Origin: Candidatus Edwardsiibacteriota bacterium
GTDB lineage: Bacteria; Edwardsbacteria; AC1; EtOH8
NCBI GenBank assembly: GCA_020053305.1
Contig: JAGVNJ010000064.1
Coordinates: 36,111-100,110 of the forward strand
Reading direction: 5' to 3'
Length of the DNA: 64,000 nt
The position numbers were made by a program, and so were the translations under genes. Positions 47,475 to 55,767 of this stretch are shown piece after piece; position 1 is the first letter of the stretch, and every line of letters starts with the position of its first letter. The notes below the pieces were generated by a model. That model was given only the letters and a program-made list of their open reading frames with translations, ran no database searches and was not told where the DNA came from.

Positions 47475-48041
47475 CTAATTGTTGAATATCTGGCGTCTTT
47501 CCCCTGCAGTTACTGGCTTTCGCTGACCCGTTTTAAGGCCGCCCAGTCGATAGCTTCCGATACTGACCCGCAGCAGCCGCAGGGTGGGAAAACCTATGGC
47601 GGCAGTCATCCGGCGCACCTGGCGGTTCTTGCCTTCGGTCAAAGAGATCTCCAGCCAGCAGGTGGGGATATTTTTACGAAACCTGATGGGCGGATCGCGT
47701 TCCTCCATCACGGGCTGGGGTTCAAGTATCCTGGCCCGGCAGGGCAATGTCAAATGTCCCTTTATTGGCAGACCATTCCCCAATTTCAAAAGGTCTTTTT
47801 CCCCGGGGATATTCTCCACCTGAACCCAGTAGGTGCGGGAATGGCCCTGCCGGGGATTCAATAATTTAGCATTCAGCTCGGCCTCGTCGGACAGCAGCAA
47901 CAGGCCCTCGGAGTCGGCGTCCAGCCGGCCCAGGGGATAGACGTTCTTGGGAAAGCCGAACTTCGCCAGGGTCACATGCCGGGGATCGTCCGAGGTGAAC
48001 TGCGACAGCACCCCGTATGGTTTATTGAAGGCGATCAGCAT
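47475..48041 (-). CDS. 23S/16S rRNA pseudouridine synthase, RsuA/RluE family
   Basis: MLIAFNKPYGVLSQF, YPLGRLDADSEGLLLLS, LTEGKNRQVRRMTAAIGFPTLRLLRVSIG. Confidence 0.93.
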   Translation of the reverse strand: MLIAFNKPYGVLSQFTSDDPRHVTLAKFGFPKNVYPLGRLDADSEGLLLLSDEAELNAKLLNPRQGHSRTYWVQVENIPGEKDLLKLGNGLPIKGHLTLPCRARILEPQPVMEERDPPIRFRKNIPTCWLEISLTEGKNRQVRRMTAAIGFPTLRLLRVSIGSYRLGGLKTGQRKPVTAGERRQIFNN

Positions 48042-48081
48042 GTCCTCCCCCTGACCGGCCGGAGGCGGTCATCCCTGCTCA

Positions 48082-49824
48082 TCATTTGAACCTTACCACT
48101 CCGAAGTTCTTGGCCTGGTACGACCAGTCATACATCCACAGGGCCGATTGGTTGTTGCGTTGCTGCTTGCGGCGGATGTTCATCCTCAATTCGCTGCCCT
48201 TGTCCAGGGCCGGCAGGCCGATATCTTTCAAAGGCGCCTTCAGCTCCAGCACCCATTCCTTTTCCCCGGCCAGGGACTTGGCCAAAAAGCCGCCGTTCCA
48301 TTTCTGGTCCAGGTCGTCGCGGGTGTTGTCTATCAGCTGGTCCCAGATGGTGGATGCCGGATTGACGTACATCTGGTAGACCGTGTCCTTATTGGCGGCG
48401 AACAGGAATCCGATGCAGTCGTCGTTGTACACCTGGCCGTCCCGGACGGTCTGGGCGGTCTTCAGCTGGGCCATCAGGGTGTCCCGGCAGACCGCGGCGA
48501 TATAAAGGTTCTCACCGTCATGCATGAAATATACCTGGGTGGGGTCGGCGGCGGCGGGGTTGCCGTCCCAGCCGCAGAAGTCGGCCACCTTGCCGGCCCC
48601 CAGCCATTCGTTCTTTTCGAACCGGCCGTCGATGGCCGGGGCCTTTTTGGCCCGGGGGCACTCCAGGACCCGGCTCACATTGGGATTCATCTCCAGGTTA
48701 TAAAATTTATCGCGCCCGAAGGGATAGGACATTTTCATCACCGGCAGGGGGTACAGGGCTCCGGCGCCTTTGAACTTGAAGACCGCCTTCAGGCTGTCGC
48801 CGGGGGCTATCTCCACCGGGATTCTATCCCGGCCGGATTTCCAGTTCTTGGCGGTCTCCCATAATATCTCGGTTTTCAGGGGCTGGTCGGTAAGGTTCAT
48901 GATTCTTACCACGGCGTCCAGGGATGATAATTTCCGGCCCTCGACCAGTTCCGGCCCATCAACGAACACCGCCTTGCCGGGTATCTGATGGGCGAAGGTT
49001 TCCTCCTTCAGGCTGACGAAATCGGGATCAAAGCTGTTGCCGGCCCGCACCAAGGCCGGGCTGAATTTTCCGTCCTTTACGGTGACCCACAGATACTGGT
49101 AAAAGCCGGCCAGGCTGACATTCTCGGTGGGCCCGATATCCGCCCCGGAGCTGCCCATCACCACATAGCGGACGCCATCGTAAACCTCCGAAGCATAGTT
49201 GTGCCAGTGTCCGGCAAACACCGCCGTCACTTTATGTTTCTTGAACAGATCATGGAGCTTGTCCGGCTGGCCGGCTCCCACCCCCGCCGCCCAGAACGGC
49301 TTGTGCATGAAAACGTAGATGCCGGATTTTTTCCCGATGCTTTTCAGGTCCTTCTCCAGCCATTTGATCTGGGCGGGGTCCATCTTGTCAAGGGTCTCCA
49401 CCAGGGAGTTGTCCATCACGATGAAGTGGCTGTTCTGGTGATCGAAGGAATAATAGGGATTGCGCCCGGTCTTCTTGATGAAGATGCTGCGCACCTCCGG
49501 CGTGGTGATGTCATGGTTGCCGGGGGTCAGGTACACCGGGCAGGAGAGCACTTTTAGCATCGGCAGAGTGGCATCCCAGTCCTTGACCGTTCCGGCCGAG
49601 TCCTTGTAGCCCTCGATGAGATCGCCCACCGTCACCACCAGGTCCGGGCGCATCCTCTCGATGTCCTTCAGCACCATCTCGAAGGCCTTTTGATTGGCTC
49701 CGCCGGTGCGGTCGGCCAACACCACAAAACGGAAGTTATCCCCGGGCCCGACCGGCTTGGCCGACCAGCCGCTTTGGATCAGAGCCGCCGCCAGAAGCGC
49801 CAGGACCATAACGATTCTTTTCAT
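48082..49824 (-). CDS. Secreted metallophosphoesterase with C-terminal CBM9-like domain
   Basis: VVTVGDLIEGY, LTPGNHD, FAGHWHNY phosphoesterase motifs; C-term APAIDGRFEKNEWLGAGKVADF...VYFMHDGENLYIAAVCRD. Confidence 0.85.
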   Translation of the reverse strand: MKRIVMVLALLAAALIQSGWSAKPVGPGDNFRFVVLADRTGGANQKAFEMVLKDIERMRPDLVVTVGDLIEGYKDSAGTVKDWDATLPMLKVLSCPVYLTPGNHDITTPEVRSIFIKKTGRNPYYSFDHQNSHFIVMDNSLVETLDKMDPAQIKWLEKDLKSIGKKSGIYVFMHKPFWAAGVGAGQPDKLHDLFKKHKVTAVFAGHWHNYASEVYDGVRYVVMGSSGADIGPTENVSLAGFYQYLWVTVKDGKFSPALVRAGNSFDPDFVSLKEETFAHQIPGKAVFVDGPELVEGRKLSSLDAVVRIMNLTDQPLKTEILWETAKNWKSGRDRIPVEIAPGDSLKAVFKFKGAGALYPLPVMKMSYPFGRDKFYNLEMNPNVSRVLECPRAKKAPAIDGRFEKNEWLGAGKVADFCGWDGNPAAADPTQVYFMHDGENLYIAAVCRDTLMAQLKTAQTVRDGQVYNDDCIGFLFAANKDTVYQMYVNPASTIWDQLIDNTRDDLDQKWNGGFLAKSLAGEKEWVLELKAPLKDIGLPALDKGSELRMNIRRKQQRNNQSALWMYDWSYQAKNFGVVRFK

Positions 49825-51029
49825 ATGACCTCCGATGTTTTTGATTGCTGGTTGATTTTGTGAAAGGTGATATCAACCCTCTCCTGATTTATCGGGGGAA
49901 GGGTGGGGTCCTCCAGCTCCAGCCTCCTTCTTTTGCTGGGCAGCAGGCCCTGGGGGCGGAAGATCATCATGGCCACCATGGCCGCGCCGAACACCAGCAT
50001 CCGGTAGTTCTGGAACTGCCTAAAAATCTCGGGCAGCACCACCAGGGCCGCCGCCCCCAGGATCACCCCGGGGATGGAGGCCATCCCTCCCAGCACCACC
50101 ATGCACAACACCATGATGGACTCCCAGAAGGTGAAGCTCTCGGGGCTGACGAAGCTCATCTTGGCGGCGAACACCACCCCCATCATCCCGGCCGTCATGG
50201 CGCTCAGCGAAAAGGCCAGCAGCTTCAGTTTGACGGTATTGACCCCGCAGGCCCGGGCCGCGGTCTCGTCCTCCCGCATGGCGACCAGGGCCCGCCCCAG
50301 CCGGGAATTGTTCAGCCGGTCGATGACAAAGGAGACCAAGATGATCATGGCCAGCACGATGAAATACAGGTGGACCGGGGATCCCAGTTTGAGGCCAAAA
50401 AGCGAAGGTTTGGGTATATGCATGATCCCGTTGGGGCCGCCGGTGAGGCCGTCCCAGTTGTTGAGCACGATCCGGGCGATCTCCCCGAAGCCCAAAGTGA
50501 CGATGGCCAGGTAGTCGCCCCGCAAGCGAAGGGTGGGAACGCCCAGAACCAGCCCGAGCAGCAGGGCCAGCACGGCCGCCGCCGGCAGTGCAGCGAAGAA
50601 CGAAACATTATATTGGGTGGATAATATGGCGTAGGCGTAGGCCCCGGCGGCGTAGAAGGCGATGTAGCCCAGCACCAGCAGGCCGGCCAGGCCCACGATG
50701 ATGTTCAGGCCCAGTGCCAGCACGATGTAGATCCCGGCGGTGATGGTGATATCCAGATAATATTTGTTGATAACCAGCGGCAGCATCATGGCCGCCAGCA
50801 GAGCTGCTCCCAGCCATATCTTGCGGGGAACACGCCCTGCCAGTTCCCTGCCCGGCATTTTAAGAAAAATATCTTTGAATAAGCCGATCTTTCTGCCGAA
50901 GAAACGAAATAACAAGAATAGCAGTAACAAGCCAAATGCTGTAAGCCCTGCCGCGCGCAGACCCATGAACGGCCAGCATAATAGCCCGATCCATAAGGGC
51001 CAGAGGAGTATTTTAAGTGTGCTTTTCAT
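49821..51029 (-). CDS. livM: Branched-chain amino acid ABC transporter permease
   Basis: LGLNIIVGLAGLLVLGYIAFYAAGAYAYA, RLRGDYLAIVTLGFGEIARIVLNNWDGLTGGPNGI. Confidence 0.94.
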   Translation of the reverse strand: MKSTLKILLWPLWIGLLCWPFMGLRAAGLTAFGLLLLFLLFRFFGRKIGLFKDIFLKMPGRELAGRVPRKIWLGAALLAAMMLPLVINKYYLDITITAGIYIVLALGLNIIVGLAGLLVLGYIAFYAAGAYAYAILSTQYNVSFFAALPAAAVLALLLGLVLGVPTLRLRGDYLAIVTLGFGEIARIVLNNWDGLTGGPNGIMHIPKPSLFGLKLGSPVHLYFIVLAMIILVSFVIDRLNNSRLGRALVAMREDETAARACGVNTVKLKLLAFSLSAMTAGMMGVVFAAKMSFVSPESFTFWESIMVLCMVVLGGMASIPGVILGAAALVVLPEIFRQFQNYRMLVFGAAMVAMMIFRPQGLLPSKRRRLELEDPTLPPINQERVDITFHKINQQSKTSEVI

Positions 51030-51101
51030 TTTACCGCGAAGGTAATAAATAATAGGTATAATCTATTTTGTCCCTTCCCGCATGGGAAGCGCTTTGCCTT
51101 A

Positions 51102-51149
51102 TAGTCATTGCGAAAAGGCAATCTTGCCTTGCAAATGAAGCAATCCATA
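51102..51149. repeat. Dispersed repeat GTCATTGC...GAAGCAATCCAT
   Basis: gtcattgcgaaaaggcaatcttgccttgcaaatgaagcaatccat; inverse copy at 44591..44631. Confidence 0.6.
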
Positions 51150-51160
51150 CCGGGCTTTTT

Positions 51161-51187
51161 GTCATTCCCGCAAAAGCGGGAATCCAG
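51161..51187. repeat. dRS3-like palindromic repeat, forward orientation
   Basis: GTCATTCCCGCAAAAGCGGGAATCCAG. Confidence 0.85.
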
Positions 51188-51189
51188 GA

Positions 51190-52062
51190 TTAAAATTCAT
51201 TGAACCACTCAGCATCAACCTCTACATCTTCTATTTGTTTAGTTTTAATGCCAAGTTTTAATTCTTTTAATTTATCACAAAACAATTCTCCATCTATTAA
51301 ATCTATTGGTGGAGCACCATCTCTTGTGGCTTCCTTTATGGCCTCGCGGGTAAAAGTGCCTGTGGTTATAAAAAGACCCTTATCTGCTCTGCCCTGCATT
51401 GCACCACGGAAATCTCTTATTTGGCTGGGTGTTACCGTACCTTTGTATCTTTTACATTGAAAAATAACATGGAAGCTTAACAAACCGCTAATTCGCACAA
51501 TACCTTTTCCGTCAATTCCTCCATCACCCGTTTTGCCAGTTACCTCAACCTGGATAAAACCACTTTCCCGTAATATTCGTTGTGTTAGTTTTTCAAAAGC
51601 GTTAGGTGTTAGCGTGAATAAAACATTAAGTAGTTTTTGTTTCCAATTATCAATTAATTCAATTTGCTCCGGTTCTTCTAAGGCTTTAACAGCGTCTTCT
51701 TTTGTTATGTTTAACTGACCGTCTTTGTTTTTTACGGATTTAACTATCTCTTCAGAATTAATACTATCGGGTGTTATGTCAGCTTTTGCTAAGGACCAAA
51801 CACCCCTTTCGGAATTATTAAGTATACCGTACTTTTTCAAATATGTTCTTGTCCAAGCAAGTCGATATTCCACCTCTGTTTGTGCTCCATCTTCGCTATG
51901 GGGTATTTGCAAAATATCTTCACTTATGTTTTCAATTTCAAAAACCTTTCCGTTTATTTCTTCAATAGAACCTGAGCCACCTAATGCAATCAAGGCCTCG
52001 ACCACTGGTTTCATCAGTATGTCATATGTTGGTAAACCCGCCGGTTGACGTTTGCGTGACAT
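51190..52062 (-). CDS. mrr: Mrr-type restriction endonuclease (start trimmed to MSRKRQ)
   Basis: N-term Mrr_N-like; GFIQVEVTGKTGDGGIDGKGIVRISGLLSFHVIFQCKRYKGTVTPSQIRDFRGAMQGRADKGLFITTGTF is the D-x30-QxK catalytic core. Confidence 0.93.
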   Translation of the reverse strand: MSRKRQPAGLPTYDILMKPVVEALIALGGSGSIEEINGKVFEIENISEDILQIPHSEDGAQTEVEYRLAWTRTYLKKYGILNNSERGVWSLAKADITPDSINSEEIVKSVKNKDGQLNITKEDAVKALEEPEQIELIDNWKQKLLNVLFTLTPNAFEKLTQRILRESGFIQVEVTGKTGDGGIDGKGIVRISGLLSFHVIFQCKRYKGTVTPSQIRDFRGAMQGRADKGLFITTGTFTREAIKEATRDGAPPIDLIDGELFCDKLKELKLGIKTKQIEDVEVDAEWFNEF

Positions 52063-52140
52063 ATACGCTCCCTTCAATAATTTGGTATATAAGCAATACA
52101 GACCAAGCAATATTTCATTTTCTCGCAATAACTATTTTTT

Positions 52141-52168
52141 TGGATTCCCATCTTCATGAGAATGACAA
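52141..52168. repeat. dRS3-like palindromic repeat, reverse orientation
   Basis: TGGATTCCCATCTTCATGAGAATGACA. Confidence 0.7.
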
Positions 52169-52219
52169 GTTAGCCGCGCTCATTTTGAATTTATTTTTGT
52201 GTGTTTCGTGAGAAATCTC

Positions 52220-52660
52220 TCACTCCACCGTCACCGAATCGCTCAGCATGCTGCTGTCAGGCTGATGTATAAAAATTTCATAGACACCGGGATTTAATGA
52301 CGACACTTTGTACTCTACATCATTATCTTGAAGAGTAGCAAGTACATCAAAAGCACCTTCATTGGCCACATACTTGCCCCATACTGTAAGATTGACACTG
52401 CTTAGTGTTTTTTGGGCTTCAAAATGATCGAACGAATAATTACTATTGCATCCGATGGTGCCGTAAAACTTGATTCTCAGAGTATCGCTATGTGCTATGG
52501 TATCAGGCACGGAGATACTGTCCACTTTCACTACGAAATAGCTGACCTCCGGCTCGGTGATTTCGGTGGTTTTTGTGCAGGACACAAGGATAGTAATAAC
52601 TGATAAAACGGCAAACCAAATGGTTGAATATTTTTTCAACATATTAAACCCATTCAACAT
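52220..52660 (-). CDS. Small lipoprotein, unknown function
   Basis: Lipobox-like VITILVSCTKTTE; beta-rich. Confidence 0.65.
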   Translation of the reverse strand: MLNGFNMLKKYSTIWFAVLSVITILVSCTKTTEITEPEVSYFVVKVDSISVPDTIAHSDTLRIKFYGTIGCNSNYSFDHFEAQKTLSSVNLTVWGKYVANEGAFDVLATLQDNDVEYKVSSLNPGVYEIFIHQPDSSMLSDSVTVE

Positions 52661-52683
52661 TTTAAACGTTTAAACTCCGTCTT

Positions 52684-53595
52684 TCAGCTCCTATCCGTCT
52701 TGTTTCCCAGTATCCCCTGCGGCCTCAGTAATAATACCAGTATCAAAATGATGAAGGCATAAACATCCTTGTACTGGGCCGAAAGGTAGCCGGCCCCGAA
52801 GCTCTCGGCCATGCCCAGCAGCAGCCCGCCCAGCATGGCCCCGGGCACCGAGCCGATGCCCCCCACCACCGCGGCGATGAAGGCCTTTAAGCCCGCCACG
52901 TAGCCGATATAAAAATTGACCAGACCGTAATACATGGCCACCAGCACCCCGGCCGCCGCCCCCAGGGCCGAGCCGATCACAAAGGTCAATCTGATCACCC
53001 CGTCCACGTTGACCCCGCACAGCCGGGCCATCCTGGGATCCTGGGACACCGCCCGCATGGCCCGCCCGGTCCTGGTATGGTTTATGAACAGGGCCAGGCC
53101 AAGCATCAGTGCCAATGCGGTGCCGATTATCAGAAATTGGATATGGGAGACCTGGCAGTTCAAAAAACTAAAACCGCCGGAGGTGAAGGAGGAGGAGAAC
53201 AGCAGTTCCTTATGAAAGACCTTGTCCCGGGCTCCCTGGGTGAGCATCACGAAATTCTGCATGAAGATGGAAACCCCCAACGCGCTGATCAGGGGGGACA
53301 GTCGGGAGGCGCTGCGCAGCGGTTTGTAGGCGATCTTCTCGATGGTGGCCCCGTAGGCCGCGGCCACGATCATGGCGAACAAAAGGACCAGCACCGGGGC
53401 GGCCGCCCAGGAATTGAGGCCCCACTGGCTTAAAAAACCCAAAGCGATGATGGCCAGATAGGCCCCCAGCATGTAGATCTCGCCGTGGGCGAAGTTGATG
53501 AACTCCAGGATGCCGTAGACCATGGTGTAGCCCAGGGCTATCAGGGCGTAGATGGAGCCCACCGTCAGGCCGTTTATCAATTGCTGCAAAAACAT
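52684..53595 (-). CDS. livH: Branched-chain amino acid ABC transporter permease
   Basis: INGLTVGSIYALIALGYTMVYGILEFINFAHGEIYMLGAY; AFIAAVVGGIGSVPGAMLGGLLLG. Confidence 0.95.
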   Translation of the reverse strand: MFLQQLINGLTVGSIYALIALGYTMVYGILEFINFAHGEIYMLGAYLAIIALGFLSQWGLNSWAAAPVLVLLFAMIVAAAYGATIEKIAYKPLRSASRLSPLISALGVSIFMQNFVMLTQGARDKVFHKELLFSSSFTSGGFSFLNCQVSHIQFLIIGTALALMLGLALFINHTRTGRAMRAVSQDPRMARLCGVNVDGVIRLTFVIGSALGAAAGVLVAMYYGLVNFYIGYVAGLKAFIAAVVGGIGSVPGAMLGGLLLGMAESFGAGYLSAQYKDVYAFIILILVLLLRPQGILGNKTDRS

Positions 53596-53862
53596 CAGTG
53601 GAGGATAGAATAGTAAAATATCATTTTTTTATATTACTACAAATTGAGGGTTTCTGCAACACAAAAATGAACACCTCCCCTCTCGTGCCCTTCTTGATCA
53701 AGGAGAGGATTAAGGGGTGGCCTGTCTCTACCAAAGGCAGAATTGTCACCCTGAGGGCACTATAGACTCTGGCAAACCGAACGGGTGACAATTCCATCAT
53801 AAGCACACTTCAGCCCGTGACGCATCATGGCCTCTCAGTGTGACATTTTCTTTAGTAAGACT

Positions 53863-53890
53863 AAAAAGGGCTGCCGGAGTCCGGCAGCCC
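53863..53890 (-). terminator. Intrinsic terminator downstream of pepF
   Basis: GGGCTGCCGG-act-CCGGCAGCCC followed by TTTTT on the minus strand. Confidence 0.9.
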
Positions 53891-53900
53891 TTTGGTATGG

Positions 53901-55700
53901 TTATTTTGACAGTCTCTTCAGCTCGCTCAACCAGCCCTTGACCACCTCGAAGCTCCCCTGCCAGAATTCCGGCGAGGACATGTCCATCCCCACCTCCTTG
54001 ATGATCCGGTCCGGGCTCTGGGAGCCGCCGTAGGCCAGGATCTTCTCGATCTTGGGCACGAAGGGCCTTCCCTCGTCCTTGTAGCGGGCGAACAGGGCCA
54101 GGGCTAAAAGCTCCCCGAAGTTGTAGGCGTAGCAGTAGAACGGGGTCTGGAAGATGTGGGGTATGTAGGCCCACTCGCTGCGGAATTCCTCGGCCACCTC
54201 CACCGCCGATCCCAGCTGGGAGCGCAGCTGTTTGATGTACAGGTCGCTCAGCTGGTCGGACTTGATTCCTTCGGTGATTCTTTTATGGGCCTGGTTCTCG
54301 AACATCACGAAATATGCCTGGCGGATGACGGTGGCGTAGGAATCGCCCAGCTTCTCCAGCAGCATGGCCCGGCGCTCCTTGTCGGACCTGGCCTGGCTCA
54401 GCAGTTTTTCGAACACCATCAGTTCGGAGATGGTGGAGGCCGTCTCGGCCAGCGGCAGGGTGGTGTGCGACGAGCTGAAGTAGTGCCCCTGGGCGTACAG
54501 GTCGTGAACCCCGTGTCCCAGCTCATGGGCCAGGGTGGACACCGAGGAATTGTTGCCGGTGTAGTTGAGCAGGATGTAGGGGGTGACGCCCGGCGCGATG
54601 TCGGAGCAGAATGCCCCGGTGTCCTTGCCCGGCCGGGGATGGCTGTCGATGTGGTTGGCCCTGAAGATGGACTCGGCCCGCTCGGCGAAGCCCGGCGCAA
54701 AATCGCGGAAGATGTCCAACACCAGCTTTTTGGCCTCCGGCAGCGGCATTTTAGCCTTGGGCGCCTCCAGCGGGGCGAACAGGTCGTAACGCCGCAGTTT
54801 CTTCATCTTCAGCAGTTTGGCCTTGTAGCGGAACAGGTCCTGATATATCCCCACGTTCTGTTGGCAGACCTCCAGCAGGGTGTTGATGGCGGCATCCGGC
54901 ACCCGGTTGTAAAAATTGCGCACCGAGACGGGGTTGGGAAAATTCCTCAGTTTTGCGTCGTTATCCCAGTCCTTGGCCAGCGCCCGGTAGATGACGAACA
55001 GCTTGTCCTCGTTGTCATGGTAGGGTTTGAAGACGGCTTTATAGGCCGCCTCCCGCTCCGCCGCCCTGGCGCTGTAATAGTAATTGCGCACCTGGCCCTG
55101 GACCTTGAATATTTTGGCCTTCTGGCCCTGGGGCTGGAATTTATACTCGAAGCTGTCGGTGATCAGGTTGTACATATCCACCAAGGCCTGGGAACCGGTA
55201 ACGCTCTTGCGGGTGATGAGCCTCTCCTCGCCCTGGCTTAAGGTGTGCTGGGCGGCCGCCCGGTTATAGTTGAATACGTACTCCAGATCCGGCAGTTCGG
55301 CAAACAGCCGGTTGGCGTTGAAGTCGTCCAGCTTCTCCAGGCCCTCCACCGCCAGCCCTTTAAGCCAGTGTTCCAGGGGAAGAATGGCATCGGACAGCTT
55401 GATGCCCAGGTCCTGGGAGCGCGATTTGTACAGCTTGGCGTCCTGCGACTTCAGGTCGGCGTTCTCCCACAGCTCGCCGTAAGAGGATAGCTTGGACAGC
55501 CGTGTTTTGAGATCCTCGCGGAATTCAATGACCTGCTTGAATTCGGCCAGCGACATCTGCGGCTTGAGCAGCTTTATCTGCTCCGTCATCCCGGTGATAT
55601 CCTTTTCGATCCCGGCATAGGTTTCGTCGAATTTTCCCTTGGCCACGATGTCGTTGAGGTTCCATTTTAATTCCTGTCCTGCCATAAACTGTCCTTCCAT
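53901..55700 (-). CDS. pepF: Oligoendopeptidase F (M3 family)
   Basis: STLAHELGHGVHDLYAQG (HExxH), FSSSHTTLPLAETASTISELMVFE, YNFGELLALALFARYKDEG. Confidence 0.94.
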   Translation of the reverse strand: MEGQFMAGQELKWNLNDIVAKGKFDETYAGIEKDITGMTEQIKLLKPQMSLAEFKQVIEFREDLKTRLSKLSSYGELWENADLKSQDAKLYKSRSQDLGIKLSDAILPLEHWLKGLAVEGLEKLDDFNANRLFAELPDLEYVFNYNRAAAQHTLSQGEERLITRKSVTGSQALVDMYNLITDSFEYKFQPQGQKAKIFKVQGQVRNYYYSARAAEREAAYKAVFKPYHDNEDKLFVIYRALAKDWDNDAKLRNFPNPVSVRNFYNRVPDAAINTLLEVCQQNVGIYQDLFRYKAKLLKMKKLRRYDLFAPLEAPKAKMPLPEAKKLVLDIFRDFAPGFAERAESIFRANHIDSHPRPGKDTGAFCSDIAPGVTPYILLNYTGNNSSVSTLAHELGHGVHDLYAQGHYFSSSHTTLPLAETASTISELMVFEKLLSQARSDKERRAMLLEKLGDSYATVIRQAYFVMFENQAHKRITEGIKSDQLSDLYIKQLRSQLGSAVEVAEEFRSEWAYIPHIFQTPFYCYAYNFGELLALALFARYKDEGRPFVPKIEKILAYGGSQSPDRIIKEVGMDMSSPEFWQGSFEVVKGWLSELKRLSK

Positions 55701-55767
55701 ATATTAGTGATGATAGATTTGAACGCCGAAAACTAATAACCAGCAACTATCAACTAATGCCTATCGC

